Shown here in pieces: positions 41,719 to 53,974 of a DNA stretch of 64,000 nt. A model generated the notes under the pieces. The model was not told where the DNA came from. It saw nothing but the letters and a program-made list of their open reading frames with translations, and did not search any database. How positions within the stretch are numbered: position 1 is the first letter of the stretch; each line of letters opens with the position of its first letter. Source of the stretch: Karstenula rhodostoma CBS 690.94 (Eukaryota > Ascomycota > Dothideomycetes > Pleosporales > Didymosphaeriaceae); the NCBI GenBank assembly GCA_010093485.1, contig MU001500.1, positions 1,064,198-1,128,197 on the forward strand, in the 5' to 3' direction. A program made the position numbers and the translations under genes.

Positions 41719-43421
41719 GGCCGTCTATCGCGCGCCAGTTCAGCTCGCTCGGGTGAGTGCCAGATTTCGAGGTTTGCAGCCTGTATGCGTATTCGCTGCT
41801 CCTCTGCAAGAGCTACTTGAACGCAGTGGCCTTAAATGTAGGAAATGTTCCAGCTGGAAGGTGCACCTGCCTCGGACGCTCTTGGGCTTCAGCCTCGCAT
41901 GGCACTTCGGCCAGCCGCCAAAACCCACAACACGAGCAGCCGATCAGCTTACTGAAATCTTCCCTGCTACCAGTTTTTGTAAATCCACAAGCACCGTACC
42001 ACGTGAACACTTCTGTCGATGGTGTCGTTGTCCTCGTTGTGGTGCGGAATCGGCCCAAGCCAAAGTCGGGTTGTCCAAGCAGAAGCTGGGCATGGAGTGC
42101 TGCGAGCGATGCGCAGTCGCACAATATGCACAGGTCGTTGCGCAATGTCGTGAAATCAAATAAGAGTGAAGTCGCGCTTCTTCAGGACAGTCCCAGCACC
42201 GAGGACCTGCCGCGGTCGTGCTGAGTGGTGCTATTTATACAGCATAGCCGTGTTCGAGGCAGCACAGCCGAATACGAGGACGGACATTGGGGGCTGGATT
42301 TCGGGGCGGCATGTCGCGCGCCTGGCTGCCCAACGGTATGCTGGACGCTCATGTTGGCGTTTGAGATGGTGCAGAGGTGGTGGACGGCCCAGAAGGCTTT
42401 TGAGGCTTTGGAGATGTGCTCTTTAGCTCCGTGAGACGTGCGTGAGGTCGGCCAATGAAGCTTGCGCGTTCATATCCGCCCTTGCTGCAAGATCCTGACG
42501 GCTGGAGCAGACCGTCAGCCCGGCTCAAGTTTGTCACACGATGGTGGACATAAGCTTTCTGCATGGATCCAGACATGCCCACGTCCGGCGGCGACGAGCT
42601 CCATGGCTTCAGCTGCATGTTGTGTTTGACTTTGGCTTGAGCCTCATTCCTTGGCGTTCATTCGATCCGCAGTTTTGAATGTCTGATGTTATGGGTTGAT
42701 AGGTATGCCGTAAATGAGATCCGATCACAGACAGCATTATTGAATCGCCTTGGGTGACATGCGGGGATCTCCTGAGACGATATTCTCTCGCTAACAAATA
42801 ACCACTACAGGTACCATGTACTATTGCATCAGTAAGTGTACAGCAGGCCTTTATCGCTAAATAACAGTCTCATACTTCATCATTATACCTGTCTGTAGCA
42901 GTGATCGTGCTTTCAAGGAAGATCATGTCGACGCGATGGGAATTCATCACAAGAACCACTGAGCACACACTAGTGTATTTAGGGTAGGAACTTGGCTCCA
43001 TTGGGAATGAACCAAACCTCACATCGGTTTGCTATCCGTCACTGCCACCCAAACGCGACTTGTGACACGGCACTCACCTTACGCGCGGTCAAGAAAGCCC
43101 GAGCGACTTATCTACAGGCTATCCTACTCAGCTATCTGAGCCAGGTTTTTACCACATTATTCATGCACACAACCGCGGGAGCGGCCGCACACCGCTAGCT
43201 AGCTAGCTAGCTGTTTGCGCCGCAACTGCGCCGCAACTCCACCCATCTCTTGCCTTGACCGACTTTTTAACCTCCTACTACGGTACTAGGACCAAGTCTA
43301 AAAACCATCATTCCCCATATTGTCACTAGGGTAACACACTCCCCAGTGCCTATCCTGGGTGTGCTCAGACTCGCTTTACGATACAGCCCGGCAATATCAA
43401 TTGGTGAATCCAATTACCCTA
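41719..43421. other. 1.7-kb intergenic region
   Basis: No supported gene. A 225-codon plus-strand frame that begins opposite the DUF3433 start has no protein character. An (AGCT)n run lies at 43194-43212. Confidence 0.5.
43194..43212 (+). repeat. (GCTA)n microsatellite
   Basis: GCTAGCTAGCTAGCTAGCT, a perfect tetranucleotide and palindromic repeat. Confidence 0.9.
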
Positions 43422-44749
43422 ATGGCGACCGGAAGGAGTTCTCCAGATAATCTCAAATGCTTCAGGGCCAAGGGTCCACACGGTCACTCGAGAAGTGCAA
43501 AAGTCTTGGCGAAAGCTGGCATCTGGATTGGTTATGCCGCCCCAAATAAGCACAATCTCTCGTTCCGAGGTCTTCCGTCCTTCAAGGAGCTGAAGGATAA
43601 CTGCAAAAACATGACTCAACCATTCCCTCCGATGATTGACGGTGGTGCGAGCAATGGCACTCGAGTTGCAATATGCCGCGCGTGCGGCAGCGAGACATCC
43701 CCTGCGATTGACCTCCTCGAGATCCAGGTCATGAAGAGGCCCCTTACAGTAAGTTAAGAAGACAAACGTCGCGAGTTGAGCTTTCAATTTGACTAGAACA
43801 GAAAGTTACTATCATGCCTCTGCATGACAACGGCCAAAGCGGCGAGTTGTTTTGCATCCTCCTTCCGCAGCGCAACGACCGTTCTCTTCAGGGACTTGAG
43901 GTCTTCCGGCCTTATGAACTGGGTAATGATGGAAGCACCTTCACCAGCAATTTTGAGCTTTTGTCGGCGCGGAACAGAAGCTGGGTGCGTACCGAGGGTG
44001 AAGCGGTCGAAGCTTTGGGCATACCTTCAGAAGAAACTGCCGGTCCTACCCTGACACCATCACGATCGGTATCCCACCAATCTCCAGAACGGACTATGGC
44101 CGCAAGGCCCATGACAAAGACAAAGTTGAGGTCCGGGCGAGAACGATCAGCGACAGGTGGGTTCGTGGATCGTGCCACGCGCACTCAGCCCAGTTCACAG
44201 GGCGGTCTTCAAGACAGCTTTAATGACAGCTCTTTGCAAAAGCGCAAAGTTTCTGACTCTGTCCATGATGACACATCACGACATAAACGCCAGGCCACCG
44301 GGACTCCTGCACGTACGCAGGCTCCGACACCAATATCACGAGAAGTGTCGCACGCCACACCCGAGACACCCAGTAACGACGATACTACGGTGCTTCTAGT
44401 TCTCGCTGAAGAGCACGCTAAGCGAGTGCTTCTAGTCTGGATCGTCGTCGTGGACGATATTGAGTATGACTTCAGTCACACGCTCTATGAGTGTCCAACG
44501 TTCTCCAGTTTCCTGGACTTGGTACTCACCGAGGCTGCGGATGACCCTCAAGTCACCGAGAAGGTTGATGGCTCGATAATGTGGCGTCTTGCGTACCAAA
44601 TTCCCGGTCAGCTTAAAAAAGCATTTACTTTGCGCATCGATGCCAACGACCAGGGATATGAGCGTCTCCTTCATTCTCTTGCGCAATCTAGCTTCTGGGA
44701 CGACGTTCCACATGGCAAGATCAACGTCGAACTGCGGATTCTGGCTTAG
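43422..44749 (+). CDS. Protein of unknown function with nuclear-type signals
   Basis: Exons 43422-43748 and 43802-44749 (53-nt intron, GTAAGT...ACAG) give 424 residues. The N-terminal ~170 residues are compact and contain a CRACGSE mini-motif and blocks GIWIGYAAPNKHNLSF and SGELFCILLPQRNDRSLQGL. The middle (~180-305) is Ser/Thr/Arg-rich, with basic patches LQKRKVSDS and RHKRQATG that could direct nuclear entry. The C-terminal ~110 residues form a second folded region (VVVDDIEYDFSHTLYECPTF, LTEAADDPQVTEKV, WRLAYQIPGQLKKAFTLRID, LLHSLAQSSFWDDV). I do not recognise either region. The frame is open upstream of 43422, but 43422 is a good ATG. Confidence 0.65.
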
Positions 44750-45642
44750 ATCTAGATGCTACAACTTTTGTGTTTATTGGTGACGTCTTCGAGTATAGTA
44801 CTGAGACAAAAGTCCCAGTACGACCGGCCGCCGCATCACCTACCATGGAGTAACACACTGTATCCGAAAATATGTCCTGGCCCTGTACCAGACATCGACC
44901 GGTGCCTTATTAGGCTCTTTGCGGGCTTTATGAAGCCATGCTAAATTATTATTGGGTCTTCTGCAGCAACTTCCATGATACTTCAAGATTTCCGAGGTCT
45001 TTGGCGGATGACTACCTCATGTTTATCTAGCGATATATACCCACTACAATTCCATATATTTACTCATTTTCTCTCTATCCATTTGAAGCCTGCATATGCA
45101 CCACTGTAAACAATGCGGAAATAGTACCGCTAACGTACACTTTTGATACTTAACTATCTACCAGCGATATGCTCCTTGACAGAGTTATTCGTCCATGAGA
45201 AGTCCGTACCGAGCAGAGCTATCTCTTTACAAGGACTATCTAATCAAAAGGCTTCCAAGGTTCGACGTATCACAGCCAAGCTAACGTTTTCCAGTTTGGA
45301 AGCGAAAAAGTGATAGCTCGTCTTTTCGGAAGCTACGTCTCTCGATGCCGCAACGTGATTTGCAAGCTCCGCTCGCGCGTTACCGTCCAATCACTTTGCA
45401 AGGCTTCAAGCTTCCACGCAATCAGGCCTCAGAGTGAGAGAGCGATTGCTTTCGTTTGCCGCGGACGCGTCGCGTCTGTGCGCGCGCTCTTGCCTTCGGT
45501 GTTACCTGCTGGTTTGTTTGCCTTCGGCTACACGACGACTCTCTTGCACTTATTTTGCACGACCACCTTGAACACACTTGACACAACTGGCCATATACGA
45601 GAAGGCAGTACCTCCGTGAATAGCGCGTGCTTACACGGCGCA
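44750..45642. other. Intergenic region before paralog A
   Basis: An AT-rich left half. The frame of the next gene is open from 45310 but has no ATG before 45643. No feature is seen. Confidence 0.5.
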
Positions 45643-46936
45643 ATGTCTCCACCTGCGTCGATGGAACCCGTGACCTATGGCAAGGCTACGCGTCAAAACA
45701 TATTCGAGAAATCGATATCTGCGAGCTCGGCTAGGTACAACCAACACATCCGTCACGCATTGGGCTTTCGCGAAACAGGCACTCCTGGTAAAGGCATGCC
45801 AATCTTTGCGTCAAAAAATGTCGACCAACTATACCATGAGCTCGACCAGATGGCCCAGAAGCTGCCAAAGCACAGTCACGAAGAGCTGAAAAGAGCATGG
45901 ATAAGACGGACCTACACTAAGGACGTTAAACGCCTGGTCAAAATACATGGAAGAAAAATCTGGGGCGATGCTCTTGAGGTTCGCAAACTTTCTGCGAACC
46001 CAAAATCCCAGTTGTTGACCGCAGAGGACGGAAGCAAGGCGGGTGATCTCTTCTACAAGTATGAGCGTCACAGAAAGTTGTAAGTCAAGTCTTAACTTAT
46101 TTCCCATGCATCCGGAGTGACGTACTGACGACTTGGACAGCATCGCTCTCCAGCTTGAGCACCTTCTGTTTATGAAAGCCATAGCCGTCTATAACAACTA
46201 CTACAGGCCATCTGCACTGAAGGCGACAACGAAGCCTAGACTAGTCTCGATGCGCAACATGCATCCGAGAGCTTCTGATCTTCGGAACGAGAGCGATGGA
46301 GCCATGGCCGTGGAACATGTGTTGGAAGAGGCCAAGCGAACCATGAGAATGGACCTGGCGATACTTCTATACCGCGAGTTGTGTCACGAGGATGAGGGGT
46401 CCCACGCGAGACTCCGCGACGCCGAGTCGATGTTGGCGAAATCCAAACATTTGGACAGCATCATCCACAATCTGCGGAGGCAAGGCGAAGACACGCTCCG
46501 CACATATCTTGGAGCATCGTTTGAGCAGGACGCTCAGATACTGGACGCGTGGCTCTCTTGGAGGAAAGGTTGCTGGCTGCTCTCTGAAGCCACCGGGGTA
46601 AGTCAGCCTCTGATACAAAGACGTACGCCAATGTTTACTTCTCAGATTCATCCGTTCGGCGGCCAGCCAACCCCACGCTTCACAGTAGAGCAATGGAAGG
46701 AGATGTTTGGCGGGGGAGAGAAGTGTCGCAAGATTCACCAGACGCTTCTGAGTTACGGTCGACTTGCATCGAGCATCCGCGATGGAAAAGACAAGACGAC
46801 CTCAAGCACGGCAAAGTCCTTGGCGCGGGTCTTTGCAGCGATGGCCGAGAGCCCGATGCTCGAAGACAGCCTTCCGGATCACATCATTGCCCACAACGAG
46901 TTGCTGTCGTCTTGGAAACTGGACTTTTGGTTGTAG
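45643..46936 (+). CDS. Paralog A of an unrecognised two-module family
   Basis: Exons 45643-46079, 46141-46597 and 46646-46936 give 394 residues. The last intron (48 nt, GTAAGT...TTCTCAG) is in frame and stop-free, so retention would add 16 residues. Module 1 (~30-165) has the order shared with the three neighbours: a helix ending HALGF (37-42), a block PIFASKNVDQLYHELDQM, then VKRLVKIHGRKIWGDA (IWG at 106-108), a short DLF (135-137) and an amphipathic helix FIALQLEHLLFMKAIAVYNN. Module 2 contains ILDAWLSWRKGCWLL and resembles the C-terminal part of B. I recognise no known domain, signal peptide or catalytic motif. Confidence 0.65.
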
Positions 46937-47795
46937 GCGAGGTGCACCAAAGGGTTGCCGATGCGATCCAAGACATGTGCATGCGCCTATTTGATTTTCT
47001 CCTGAAAGCGGCTAAGACGTGTGGCGCAGATGTATGCTGGGTCGATGTGGCGAGTCGGGGCTTGATTACACCCTAAGGGTGTCGGAGCAGACCCGGGCTC
47101 AGGTGCTGGTAAGCTCATTATTGTCTGCACAATGTACGGAAGCTTTCGTGCGAGGAGGTAAGGAAACCACGGCGGACGCGGGAGTTGGCATGCGCTGTGG
47201 CGAGATGAAAAGTTTGTGTAAACTAGTGCTTGGATGAAATCTCAATTCTCTACGACACGCGTGTTCCAGCTTGGACAATGATGAGACGCAGCTGACACGG
47301 TTGGGAGTGGGTACTGGCTGACGAGGGTGTTTTGCATGGCGCAATGGACTTGCTCGTGATCAGCCAATACGACGGGCTGCGACCTCGTGTGCTGCATCGG
47401 ATTTTGACAGATGTTTGTTCGTCGGCGTCGAAAGAACAAGATCTGCAGAGCTCTTGGCGGGCTAGTAAGATGTACGCGAACGCGCCATCCTGGGATGGCT
47501 CCTCCTGACTTTCTGCTTTTCTCAACACTAAACAGGTTGACCTCATCAAAATCGAAGCGCCGTTGAGGGCTATGGCCGTGACACCAATCGCGCACTGTTC
47601 ATTCCTTGGAAAACACACACACTACGCGTCGGGCAATGGTAACGTTCGCCATTCCTTAGCGGCGAATGGTAATCAGTACCGGGCGAGATACCGTTGAATG
47701 CTCTACCCTGTCATTGTTTTCTCCCCACAAATTTTTCAACATACACTGTACCCGATAGTCTACATTGCTGCGACAACTCTACAGCGACCAGCACC
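46937..47795. other. Intergenic region A/B
   Basis: 859 bp without a supported gene. It probably holds the 3' UTR of A and the promoter of B. Confidence 0.5.
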
Positions 47796-49600
47796 ATGGG
47801 CTCAATCGGCTATGCCACGTCCAAGGACTGGCTGGACATCATGAAGAACCGATCGAAGTTGCGCATGCACGAACTGATCGAGCGCTTGGGGCTACGCGCG
47901 AAATGGAGTCAGAACAAACGCGGCAAAACGAACTTCGAGAGCGCCTTGGTGCGCGACCTGGTCACGGACATGGGTGACATTGTTGCGACGGTTCCCAAAG
48001 AGTCGGATGATCTGGTAAAATTCCTGTCCGCCGAGAAGAGCCTCGGTGAGCAGGTCGAGGGCTTGTTGCAAAAGCACGGCTCTGCGATATGGGGAAGAGT
48101 GGGCGACAGGGAACACCTGATCAGCGTTGGTGAGCCCGGAGTCGAAGAAGAGCTATACCCCCGAGACCTCTATTTTGAGAACGAAGAAGACCGTGAACAG
48201 TACGTTTGTTGCGTTGTGGGTCTACGTGTGGGTTTGACTGACGAACAACAGCATACGGATATTGCTACATTGGTGGCTTGGAATGAAAGCTATCAATGTC
48301 ATTTTGGCGCGCGACAGACTCGATCGGGAACGGAAAAAGAAGGAGGAAAACAAAAGAGCCAGAATCGAGATGGAAGTCCCACAAGAGGGCGCAAGCTCAG
48401 CTTTCATCCCCTTGGCACCCTTGAATACGAACACTCCTCCCGTACCCATCGCGGAGCATCCTCGTCATGTGCAACTCTACAAGGCGGAAACCACGTCGCG
48501 AGGCAGCCCGATCTCAGTGGGCATCAGCACGCCGCCAGAATCGAGTCAGAGTCCCATAGGTCCAGCGCAAGGCCAGCTGGGCGGTGGCAATGCAGGCCAT
48601 TTCGCGACGGTGACGGTACACTCGTCGCATCCCTCGCAAGCACAGAGCATGGTGGATGGGGTATGGAGCCGCCTTGCCGAAGTGGGCATGAACGGATCGC
48701 GCAGCGGAAGCATGTCATCGCAAGCAGCAATTGGGACGCCGTCGTGGCCTGCGGTGAACGCAGGGACACAGGCAGTGGTGGTACCTCGACGGGCGTCATT
48801 GGCCGCCGAGGTACCATCGCAGGCAGCGCCAGTAGCAGGCGTTTCCGTGGCAGGCATCCGTCAACTAGGCGCCGAGATTTCTCAACTTGTGTCAGATCTT
48901 ACACGGCAAGCTACTTCCACAAACGGACATGGTGCAGTGGCGGCGGTACCACCGGATGCGCAGCGCGCGGCGGTGCCGTATCCGGGACTGGACGTGGAGA
49001 TGCTGTACGCTCTACGGGACTACATCTACCAGGAAAAGAGCGAGGTGGACTGGGACGAAGAGGGGCTGCTACGGCGGCTTGAAACGGCGTGGAGAGATGG
49101 CGTGCGGTCGGATTACAACCGCATGCTCGAAGACGTACCGGCGTTTATCGCGCGAGAACGGGCGTTCCTTACGTGGATCGAACTAAAACGGCACCTGGCC
49201 GACCTTCAGCGCGCGGGCACTCGTACGTACCTGGCCATTACCTTATCCGCCGTCGCTTATTTCACAATTTATGCGCTTCCATACTAACCGTGGCCTAGGA
49301 TGGGGCGAGGAAGGGACTACCGCGCCCGAGATCGAGCGGCGCATCGAGCAGCACCGCACGCTGATGAGCGCGACGCGCGAGATGATCCGCAGCTTCGAGG
49401 ACATTGCCCAGGTGGCCGGGGCGGGCGCGGACCACGACGAGCTGCTGCGGCAAGCGTTGGTGGTGCTGGCCGGCAACAAGTACGCGGTGGAGCTGCAGTG
49501 GAAGAGCGTGGAATTCGTCGGGCTCATGCAATGGCTGGCGCATGCGCTGGACAAGTACGAGAAGGAGCAGGAGGGCGACACGGTGTACTATTTCCCGTAG
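47796..49600 (+). CDS. Paralog B of an unrecognised two-module family
   Basis: Exons 47796-48199, 48252-49222 and 49299-49600 give 558 residues. Module 1: KDWLDIMKNRS at the N-terminus, LGL (31-33), EQVEGLLQKHGSAIWGRVG (IWGR 98-101), YPRDLYFENEEDRE (121-134) and, across intron 1, HIRILLHWWLGMKAINVIL. The splice join is supported by matching C residue for residue in this helix. A Ser/Pro/Gln linker of ~200 residues follows, starting with a basic RERKKKEENKRARIE stretch. Module 2 (last ~180): LLRRLETAWRDG, RERAFLTWIELKRHLADLQ, then VELQWKSVEFVGLMQWLAHA. Intron 2 carries an ACTAAC branch site. No known family is recognised; the charged linker suggests a nuclear or scaffold protein, which is inference. 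Confidence 0.75.
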
Positions 49601-51589
49601 GTAGACGGCAGCGTCAGCGTCAGCGTCTTACTCGGGAGGGCGGCGTCTTTATCTTTTTCCGGCCAACGGTTACTCAAACGGTAGCCTTGGCCTAGTGCGT
49701 TGCGAGGTCGAGCAGGTGTAGCGTAGCGCGCATAGGCGTTTGAGGTTAGCCGTGGTGGCACCAGTGTGACTAGGGTCGTTGTGAAAATCTTATTGTTGTT
49801 CTTATTACAGGGCGACGACGTTCGGAGCTCGTGTAGGTCTGGGCGCCGTGGATGAGTAAAACTCTTCGGCCTCGTTGAGCGTCATGGCCGGCTGCACCGG
49901 GAAGGCTTGGTCAGATGGCCATTGGCCCGGATGGGTTGGACATGCAATCCATAATGTAGACGTGGACGCTGCATCGTCACTGGCGTGCTCGTCTGCACAA
50001 AACAGGCAATTGTTGGGAGGATGCTCGCTCGCTCGCGGGAGCGAACCGAGGGATTTGCCGCTACCAGACGCCCCTGTCGGTGTGTACGCACGTATACGGC
50101 GTGGGTGCGGCAGTAATCGCAATCGTAATCATGGCACACATCCGTCTCACGAGGCAATCGTCCCGAGGGCACTTTTCCATTGTTGCGCCGGCAGACGGGC
50201 GTGGCTCTAGCGTCGTATCGCGGTTTGAGACGGTGCTAGTTGGGTGTTGGGGTTACGGTATGGCCGTTTGGCATCTTGGGTTGCAAGGGCATGGGCAAGG
50301 GCAAGGGCATGGGATGAGAGGGCAATCTCTGACTCGGACGGGCTAGTCGGTGCGGCGTTTCAAGCGGTGCGAGCGTGCGAGGAAAATGTCACTGCCTCGG
50401 GCGACGGTATGGTTTTGGTTCACGTCGACGGGGCGGTGGAGCGGAGTACGTAGGGAGGTCATGCATCCAGGAGGCGGCGAGGGCACGTACGTACGGGCGC
50501 AATGGCAATGGCAATCTCAAGGCAATGTAATGTATGCATGTATGTGTGTGTATGTATGTGTGTATGTGTGTATGTGTGTATGTGTGTATGTATGTGTGTA
50601 TGTGTGTGTGTATGTATGTGTGTATATGTATGCATTGCAGGTACAGTACAGTGGCCCGGGGTTACATCGCCGCGGGCGTGTGTAAGACAGTGGACTGTGC
50701 CACCTCGCATGCCAGAATCGATACTCCACCATGGGAAGGCGTGGGCGGACCCGTGCGACAGGCAATAAAACTTACGTTTGCAGTGTCGCGCTGGTGTTAT
50801 CACCGACAGTGTAAGGCGCGGATCCTACAGGCTGCCTACACGGCGGCTCGGTAGGGGCGTCGTCATAGACGCATTCTCCCGGAAGCGGTTACTGACCGGG
50901 CGACGGGCGGCAGCAGATGGCGAGGCGCTGGCATTGGGTGGCGGGTGTGTGTAGGCGTCGGGTATTTTGGCCTCGGGGGGATAGTCCAAGTACAGGCGCG
51001 GGTGCATAGTGCATGCAAAGGGTGGCATAACGAGCTTGTAATCTCTGGCCTCGTACACGGAATAAGCAAGGGAGGCCAGGGAGCCAATGGGCCAATGGGC
51101 CCCAGTCGCTGTATAGGCGCGAGTCAGCCAGTCAGCCAGCTGGAGGATACTTTCTGGTGCGCCCACAAGCGCCGCTTCATACGCTGCAGATCCGCTTCGG
51201 GCCAGAGCCACCGGCGACATCTCAGCGATCGCACCAGCTGCTCAATTGCCATCCTATTTTTTGCCCACCGAGTCCTGACTGACTTTTCGCCCGCCGCTGC
51301 GCCAGTGCTCGCCGTACGTGACCCTAGCCGCCTCTACCTCGCAGCCTCGCATCTCGCATCTCGCACCGCCCATCCCGCATCTCGCACCCCTTTCTGCCTC
51401 AGTCCTCCTGCTAGCTAATCCACACGCCTGCCTGGATTATCGAGACTGCCCCCAACAAACCACGTTTGGCCCTCGCGTCGTCCCATCCCCCTCTGCCACT
51501 ACAGACGCGCTCTGCCTGCCCATTCACCCATTCACCCGTCCACCCGTCCACGCCTGCCCATCTGCCCATCTGCCCATGCACATGCCGCC
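49601..51589. other. 2-kb intergenic region B/C with low-complexity DNA
   Basis: It holds GGGCAAGGGCAT-type repeats (~50285-50315) and the long TATGTGTG microsatellite. A 105-codon minus-strand frame (49805-50122) that ends FYSSTAPRPTRAPNVVAL is weakly protein-like but unsupported. C/T-rich leader sequence of gene C begins at ~51300, with repeated CACCCGTCCA/CTGCCCATCTGCCCAT units before the ATG. Confidence 0.5.
50531..50632 (+). repeat. (TATGTGTG)n microsatellite, ~100 bp
   Basis: A mixed TG/TATG/TGTATG tract of about 100 bp with strict purine-pyrimidine alternation. It is the longest simple repeat in the window. Confidence 0.95.
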
Positions 51590-53974
51590 ATGAGCCAGAG
51601 CTCCCGCAACTCGCCCTCCCACGCGGACGACGCGGGCGTCGCGCGCTGGGACCGCCCGCGCTGGATCTCCGTCTTTAGCTCCCACAATCCAACCATCCGC
51701 GAGGTCACCGAGTGTCTGGGCCTCGGCCTGTCTGCCAGCAGCAGCACCACCAACCGGGGCATCCCCAAGTTCGACAACCCAGAGTACCGCAAGCTGTCCG
51801 GCGACGTCACCCGCCTGTCCAAGGAGCTGCCCAAGGAGCGCGACGCCCTGCTGGACTTTGCCGCCGACCCCAACAGCCTGCACCGCGAGCTCGAGGACCT
51901 GCTGCAGACCTTTGGCACTCCCATCTGGGGCCGTAACACGGATCGCAGCTGCCTCCTGACCCCGGACCCGGCCAAGAAGACGTATCCCCGCGACCTATTC
52001 ATCGAGGACCCTGAAGACAAAGAAATGTAAGATCAATCATGCAGATGCCCAGGTGCACATCATGGCACGTGACCTCTTCAACTACTGACCCACCCAGTCT
52101 GAAGATACATCTGCATCGATGGATCATCATCAAGGCCTGCTACTACATCAGAAACATGAAGCTCAAGCGGCCCTCGAGCGCCAACGACTACGACACGGTT
52201 GCCGACATGGAGGTTGACGACCCCATGAGCCCGAACAAGGCCCAGCTGGTAGTCACCTCCCCTCGCCCCCCATGAGTGAATCTCATCAAATCTAACCCCC
52301 CACCAGTCCCCGAATGACACCCCGCAGTCGCGCACGCCGTCAACAGCAGATGGCCTCACGACTGCCGGAGCCGAGTTCGCTGTCAAGCCCATCAACGGCA
52401 AGAAGCGCAAGAGCTCAGCCTATGCGTCGCTCTCAGACGGGGACGAGATGGACTCGACGCCTGCCGCAAAGCGCTACCAGAGCCATACGATGCCCAGCTC
52501 GCGAAACAGTCCGCGAAAATCCATCCTTTCCTTTGTTGCTGATGGGCCTGTCTCTGACAATTCTCAAAACGTCCCACCTGTGCCAAGCCTCCTTCACAGC
52601 CACTCCAATGGCGCACACGTAGCGACTAACGGCGCCACACCATCCGATTCTACTAGACCGCAGCTGACCACGTTGTCGAGTAATGATTTGAACGGCACAG
52701 CGAGGACGCCCAATCTTACCCCGCCAGCCAACGGCTTCACGCCAGTCAACACCGGAAGTTTTACGTCCATCAATGCCTCGCCTCCCGTCAGGGTGTCTCC
52801 ATCACAGAAACCAGTTGCCCCTGCGCCGCCAACAAATGGGCGCAATTACTCCAGTCCCTACGATTCCAGCCCATTTCACGGAGGACCAATGGCGGCAAAA
52901 GCGTCTACCCCACCAAAGGCGCCACCTCTCGTAACTGCCTCGACGTCAGCTCCTGGGTTCCAAGCGATCAATTCGCCAGTCGTCGCCAACGGAGTCAGTG
53001 CTCGGAATTCGCCTACTGTGCAACACGTGCAGCCCCCTCAGCCTCCATCGCAGCACGCGATTCAGGCGCAACCTCAACCAACGAGCCGGTCAAATACACC
53101 AATCATGCACCATCACCACCACCACCATCGTACGGGTCTGACCCAGCAGCGCTCGAGCAGGTCCAGTACTCCGATCGCGCCATCAGTGACGTCTCAGCCG
53201 ATGCAACAAGCTCAACCAGCTCTAGCTCCATCAAATCATCCACATCAGTCTCCTCGTCCGAGCGGTGCACCCATGATCCAGACTGTTGCCGGACCTACAG
53301 CGCAAGCTCAACCGCCATATACCCAGCCTACGCCCGCTACACGCGTTCATCACGTTGTTAATGTCCCGCCGGCACCACCAGTTCCCACCGTTTATGCGGC
53401 CCAACCTGCGCCCATATTGAGGAGCCATCCTCAGGACCCCGCCCAAATCCCACCCCCTCAGGCGCATGGCGAGTTGGATCTTGGTCTCCTCCAGTGCGAA
53501 GTTCTGGGCTCCCTCATGCAATACTTGTTTCCTAGAGTAACGTCTCCGCCAGACGAAAGCGTACTTTTGCACAAGATTGAATCTCTATGGCACCTTGGCA
53601 CCGCGCATTACCGCAAGGAAACGGGCCAGCTGTACGATCTACATTCCAGGATATTATTGACGTGGATAACCGAACGTCGAAAGATACAGCAGTTGCGACA
53701 TACATTTGCGTACTCCCCGGCTGTACCAGCCACAGAGATGGTAGAGCGACTGCTGGCCTTGAACGACCTGAGGATGATGCGGCTCAAATGGAAGAGCATG
53801 AGCAACGCTGTGGGACTAAGCACCGAGGACGTCCTTTGCCGCACATTTACGATTATGACGAACACGGCAGGGACTGAAAATCTGTTCAAAGATGGGCTAG
53901 ACCGGCTCAATGAGGGTATTTTTGAATTCCTGCGGACTGAGGACATGCGCATCCTCATGCACAACAAGCGATAG
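51590..53974 (+). CDS. Paralog C of an unrecognised two-module family
   Basis: Exons 51590-52026, 52098-52248 and 52307-53974 give 751 residues. Module 1: PRWISVFSSHNPTIREV, LGL (43-45), PKFDNPEYRKLSGDV, LEDLLQTFGTPIWGRNTDR (IWGR 112-115), YPRDLFIEDPED (132-143) and the helix ILKIHLHRWIIIKACYYI across intron 1. The introns fall at the same place as in B, which supports common ancestry. A ~350-residue Pro/Ser/Gln/Asn-rich linker follows, with a basic NGKKRKSSA patch and a run of seven His. Module 2: LLQCEVLGSLMQYLF, LLHKIESLWHLGTAHYRKE, ILLTWITERRKIQQLRH and MMRLKWKSMSNAVG, matching B. The low-complexity linker recalls transcriptional regulators, but no DNA-binding domain is seen. Confidence 0.75.

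Noticed and set aside
41486..42163. A 225-codon plus-strand frame overlapping the DUF3433 start
   Set aside because: Antisense to the disordered N-terminus of a supported gene, with no recognisable motif in its product.
45310..45642. N-terminal extension of paralog A
   Set aside because: The frame is open but has no ATG before 45643, and the other paralogs start shortly before module 1.
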